NCBI RefSeq assembly: GCF_001499855.1
Contig: NZ_LQIK01000011.1
Location: 1-43,176, forward strand
Direction of reading: 5' to 3'
From: Mycobacterium sp. GA-0227b
GTDB lineage: Bacteria > Actinomycetota > Actinomycetes > Mycobacteriales > Mycobacteriaceae
DNA: 43,176 nt
Within the stretch, counting starts at the first letter, position 1. Each line of letters opens with the position of its first letter. Under the pieces are notes generated by a model. That model searched no databases. It was not told the DNA's origin and saw nothing but the letters and a program-made list of their open reading frames with translations. This document shows, piece after piece, positions 42,044 to 43,176 of this stretch. The position numbers and the translations under genes were made by a program.

Positions 42044-42834
42044 CCGCCACCAAACCGGTGGCTCCGGCCTCGGTGGCGCCGCTGGCCGCTGATCTCGACG
42101 CTGCGCTGCGGCGGCTGAAGTTGGCCACCGTGCGCCGCAACGCCGCCGAGGTGTTGCAGGTGGCCAAGACCCAACGCTGGACCCCCGAAGAGATCCTGCG
42201 GACCTTGGTCGAGGCCGAGATCGCCGCCCGCGATGCCTCCAACACAGCCAACCGCCTCAAGGCCGCGGCGTTCCCGGTCGCCAAGACCCTCGACGGGTTC
42301 GACGTGTCAGGGTCCTCGGTCACCCAAGCAACGTTCGACTACCTGTCGAGTCTGGAATGGGTTCGGGCGCAACATAATCTAGCTGTGGTCGGTCCGCCCG
42401 GGACGGGCAAGAGTCACCTGCTCATCGGCTGCGGGCACGCCGCCGTGCACGCCGGATTCAAAGTCCGCTACTTCACCGCGGCTGACCTCATCGAGGTGCT
42501 CTACCGCGGGCTGGCCGACAACACCGTCGGCAAAATCATCGACACCCTGCTCCGCGCCGACCTCGTCATACTGGACGAAATCGGCTTCGCCCCGCTCGAT
42601 GACACCGGCACCCAACTGTTGTTCCGGCTCGTGGCCGCCGGCTATGAGCGTCGCTCTTTGGCTGTCGCCTCACATTGGCCCTTTGAGCAATGGGGACGCT
42701 TCCTGCCCGAACACACCACCGCCGCCAGCATCCTCGACCGCTTGTTGCACCACGCCACCATCGTCGTCACCTCCGGCGAGTCCTACCGGATGCGCCACGC
42801 CGACCACAAGAAGGGAGCCGCCAAGACGAGTTAG
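42040..42834 (+). CDS. istB: IstB helper ATPase of IS21 family
   Basis: A 264-residue AAA+ ATPase that assists the IstA transposase by binding and remodelling target DNA. Walker A GPPGTGKS is at residues 118-125, Walker B VILDEIG around Asp179, and the DnaC-like C-terminal end is VVTSGESYRMRHADHKKG. The N-terminal domain (LAADLDAALRRLKLATVRRN) is the usual oligomerisation part. The GTG at 42040 overlaps the istA stop (GTGA), giving translational coupling. The gene is intact even though istA is not. Confidence 0.93.
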   Translation: MTATKPVAPASVAPLAADLDAALRRLKLATVRRNAAEVLQVAKTQRWTPEEILRTLVEAEIAARDASNTANRLKAAAFPVAKTLDGFDVSGSSVTQATFDYLSSLEWVRAQHNLAVVGPPGTGKSHLLIGCGHAAVHAGFKVRYFTAADLIEVLYRGLADNTVGKIIDTLLRADLVILDEIGFAPLDDTGTQLLFRLVAAGYERRSLAVASHWPFEQWGRFLPEHTTAASILDRLLHHATIVVTSGESYRMRHADHKKGAAKTS

Positions 42835-42849
42835 CCAACTACCCGCAAC

Positions 42850-42897
42850 GGAGTGGGGACTTTCCCTGGCCACCAGCGGCGACTTCTACTTGGCCAT
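42850..42897 (-). repeat. Two 24-bp terminal repeats, right IS21 end
   Basis: Units 42850-42873 and 42874-42897, read on the minus strand, match the left-end units (GTGGCCA...AAAGTCCCC and ATGGCCA...GAAGTCGCC). They lie inverted relative to the left end, just inside the terminal CA at 42902. Confidence 0.85.
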
Positions 42898-43143
42898 TGA
42901 CAGCGCATCAAGCCTCCGCGCGAGTAGTCTCACGGTGCACTTCCTCAGGCCGGCCGATGGCGGACAGTTATGCGACTTCGCAGTGGAGCGCCTCTACGAC
43001 GGACGCGCGGCGTCAACGCGCGGGGTGACGGCAGTTCAAGAAGGTGAATCGGTCGCGATTGGGACGTTAGCGTTCCGCGCTGCGATGGACACGTGGGCAT
43101 GGCGTGTTCCCAGTGAATGAGTCCAACCAGTTTTAGAGTCCTG

Positions 43144-43161
43144 TGGCCCGATGTCGGGCCA
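43144..43161 (+). terminator. Hairpin after the thioesterase 3' part
   Basis: TGGCCCGA, loop TG, TCGGGCCA: a perfect 8-bp inverted repeat 23 nt after the stop at 43120, with no U-tract. The loop is very small, so in practice the innermost pair opens. It probably ended the TetR-thioesterase transcript. Confidence 0.5.
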
Positions 43162-43176
43162 GAAGGGACGATGAAA

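Larger units (their letters stand above)
40368..42902 (+). mobile_element. IS21-family insertion sequence
   Basis: A 2535-bp element starting TG (40368) and ending CA (42902), flanked by the 5-bp direct repeat GCGCA (40363-40367 and 42903-42907). It carries istA and istB in the usual overlapping order. Its ends hold several copies of a 24-bp repeat in inverted orientation, as is typical for IS21 relatives, which bind IstA at multiple terminal sites. istA has a frameshift, so this copy is probably not autonomous now. It interrupts a thioesterase gene. Confidence 0.92.
40188..43120 (+). pseudogene. Thioesterase (TesB/hotdog-like) split by the IS21-type element
   Basis: The 5' part (TTG 40188 to 40367) reads QLAAQILGIFELDRVG, then GRMFGGTTLALTLAAARETV. 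The 3' part (42908-43120) reads SLTVHFLRPADGGQLCDFAV, then ERLYDGRAASTRGVTAVQ and ends at TGA 43118-43120. Removing the element and one GCGCA copy joins the parts in frame as ETVGA|SSLRASSLTVHFLRP, giving about 130 residues. This resembles the N-terminal hotdog domain of acyl-CoA thioesterase II (FGG...LALA, FLRPGD, VERLRDGRSFSTRRVTA). The first codon is uncertain, as no ATG with a ribosome site is in frame. The gene would release free acid from an acyl-CoA and sits just after the right TetR. Confidence 0.8.

Overview
The window looks like chromosomal DNA of a Mycobacterium. It is GC-rich, starts sit next to GGAG-type ribosome sites, and it carries families typical of the genus: a mycofactocin-type short-chain dehydrogenase, a Ddn-like F420 protein, a PknK-like kinase, and a PlsC-acyltransferase / FadD12-like / WS-DGAT-like gene run in the order I recall from M. 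tuberculosis Rv1428c-Rv1427c-Rv1425. Nothing here fixes the species.

Layout. 0.5-6.2 kb: a TetR regulator (minus strand), a Ddn-like protein, an internally deleted IS1182-type element with a CTAG target duplication, and dead enoyl-CoA hydratase and thiolase genes. 6.2-21.3 kb: an intact accessory catabolic cluster with a metal-dependent hydrolase, two AttH/CrtC-like proteins, an SDR and a cyclase-family hydrolase, an APH-fold kinase with a DUF6285 partner, three Baeyer-Villiger-type FAD monooxygenases, an acyl-CoA ligase, a dienoyl-CoA-isomerase-like crotonase and a mycofactocin-type SDR. 21.4-25.1 kb: decayed acyltransferase, FadD12-like, WS/DGAT and PknK-like genes, two of them joined by a deletion. 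25.4-30.7 kb: epoxide hydrolase, N-acyl-D-amino-acid deacylase-like amidohydrolase, HSL-type esterase and acyl-CoA ligase. 31-39.4 kb: a Rieske oxygenase / FadD / thiolase / SDR / acyl-CoA dehydrogenase / crotonase set with many single-base frameshifts. 39.5-43.1 kb: a second TetR gene, then a thioesterase gene split by an IS21-type element with a 5-bp target duplication.

The most interesting signal is regulatory. Five promoters in the 6-21 kb cluster share one module: a -35 TAGACA/TGGACA, a spacer of usually 17 nt, a TANNNT-like -10, and directly downstream an operator TAAGCGTACGTTCGATAAG. In three of the five, the module is followed by a conserved leader with a strong Shine-Dalgarno site and a short ORF beginning M-x-T-x-L-T-x-L-P, which stops at or just before the structural gene. 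In the 26-39 kb half, three clear sites and one weak site carry a related palindrome, TCGAACGTTCG. Two closely related TetR regulators lie at the outer edges of the two halves, transcribed outward. I infer a duplicated and diverged regulator/operator pair, each controlling one catabolic half.

The enzymes suggest breakdown of a cyclic ketone, terpenoid or steroid-like compound: alcohol oxidation by SDRs, Baeyer-Villiger ring oxidation, lactone or ester hydrolysis, CoA activation and beta-oxidation. The substrate cannot be read from sequence. The first operator class controls only intact genes, while the second half is eroded. Many lesions are single-base changes, so sequencing error must be excluded before they are taken as real pseudogenes.
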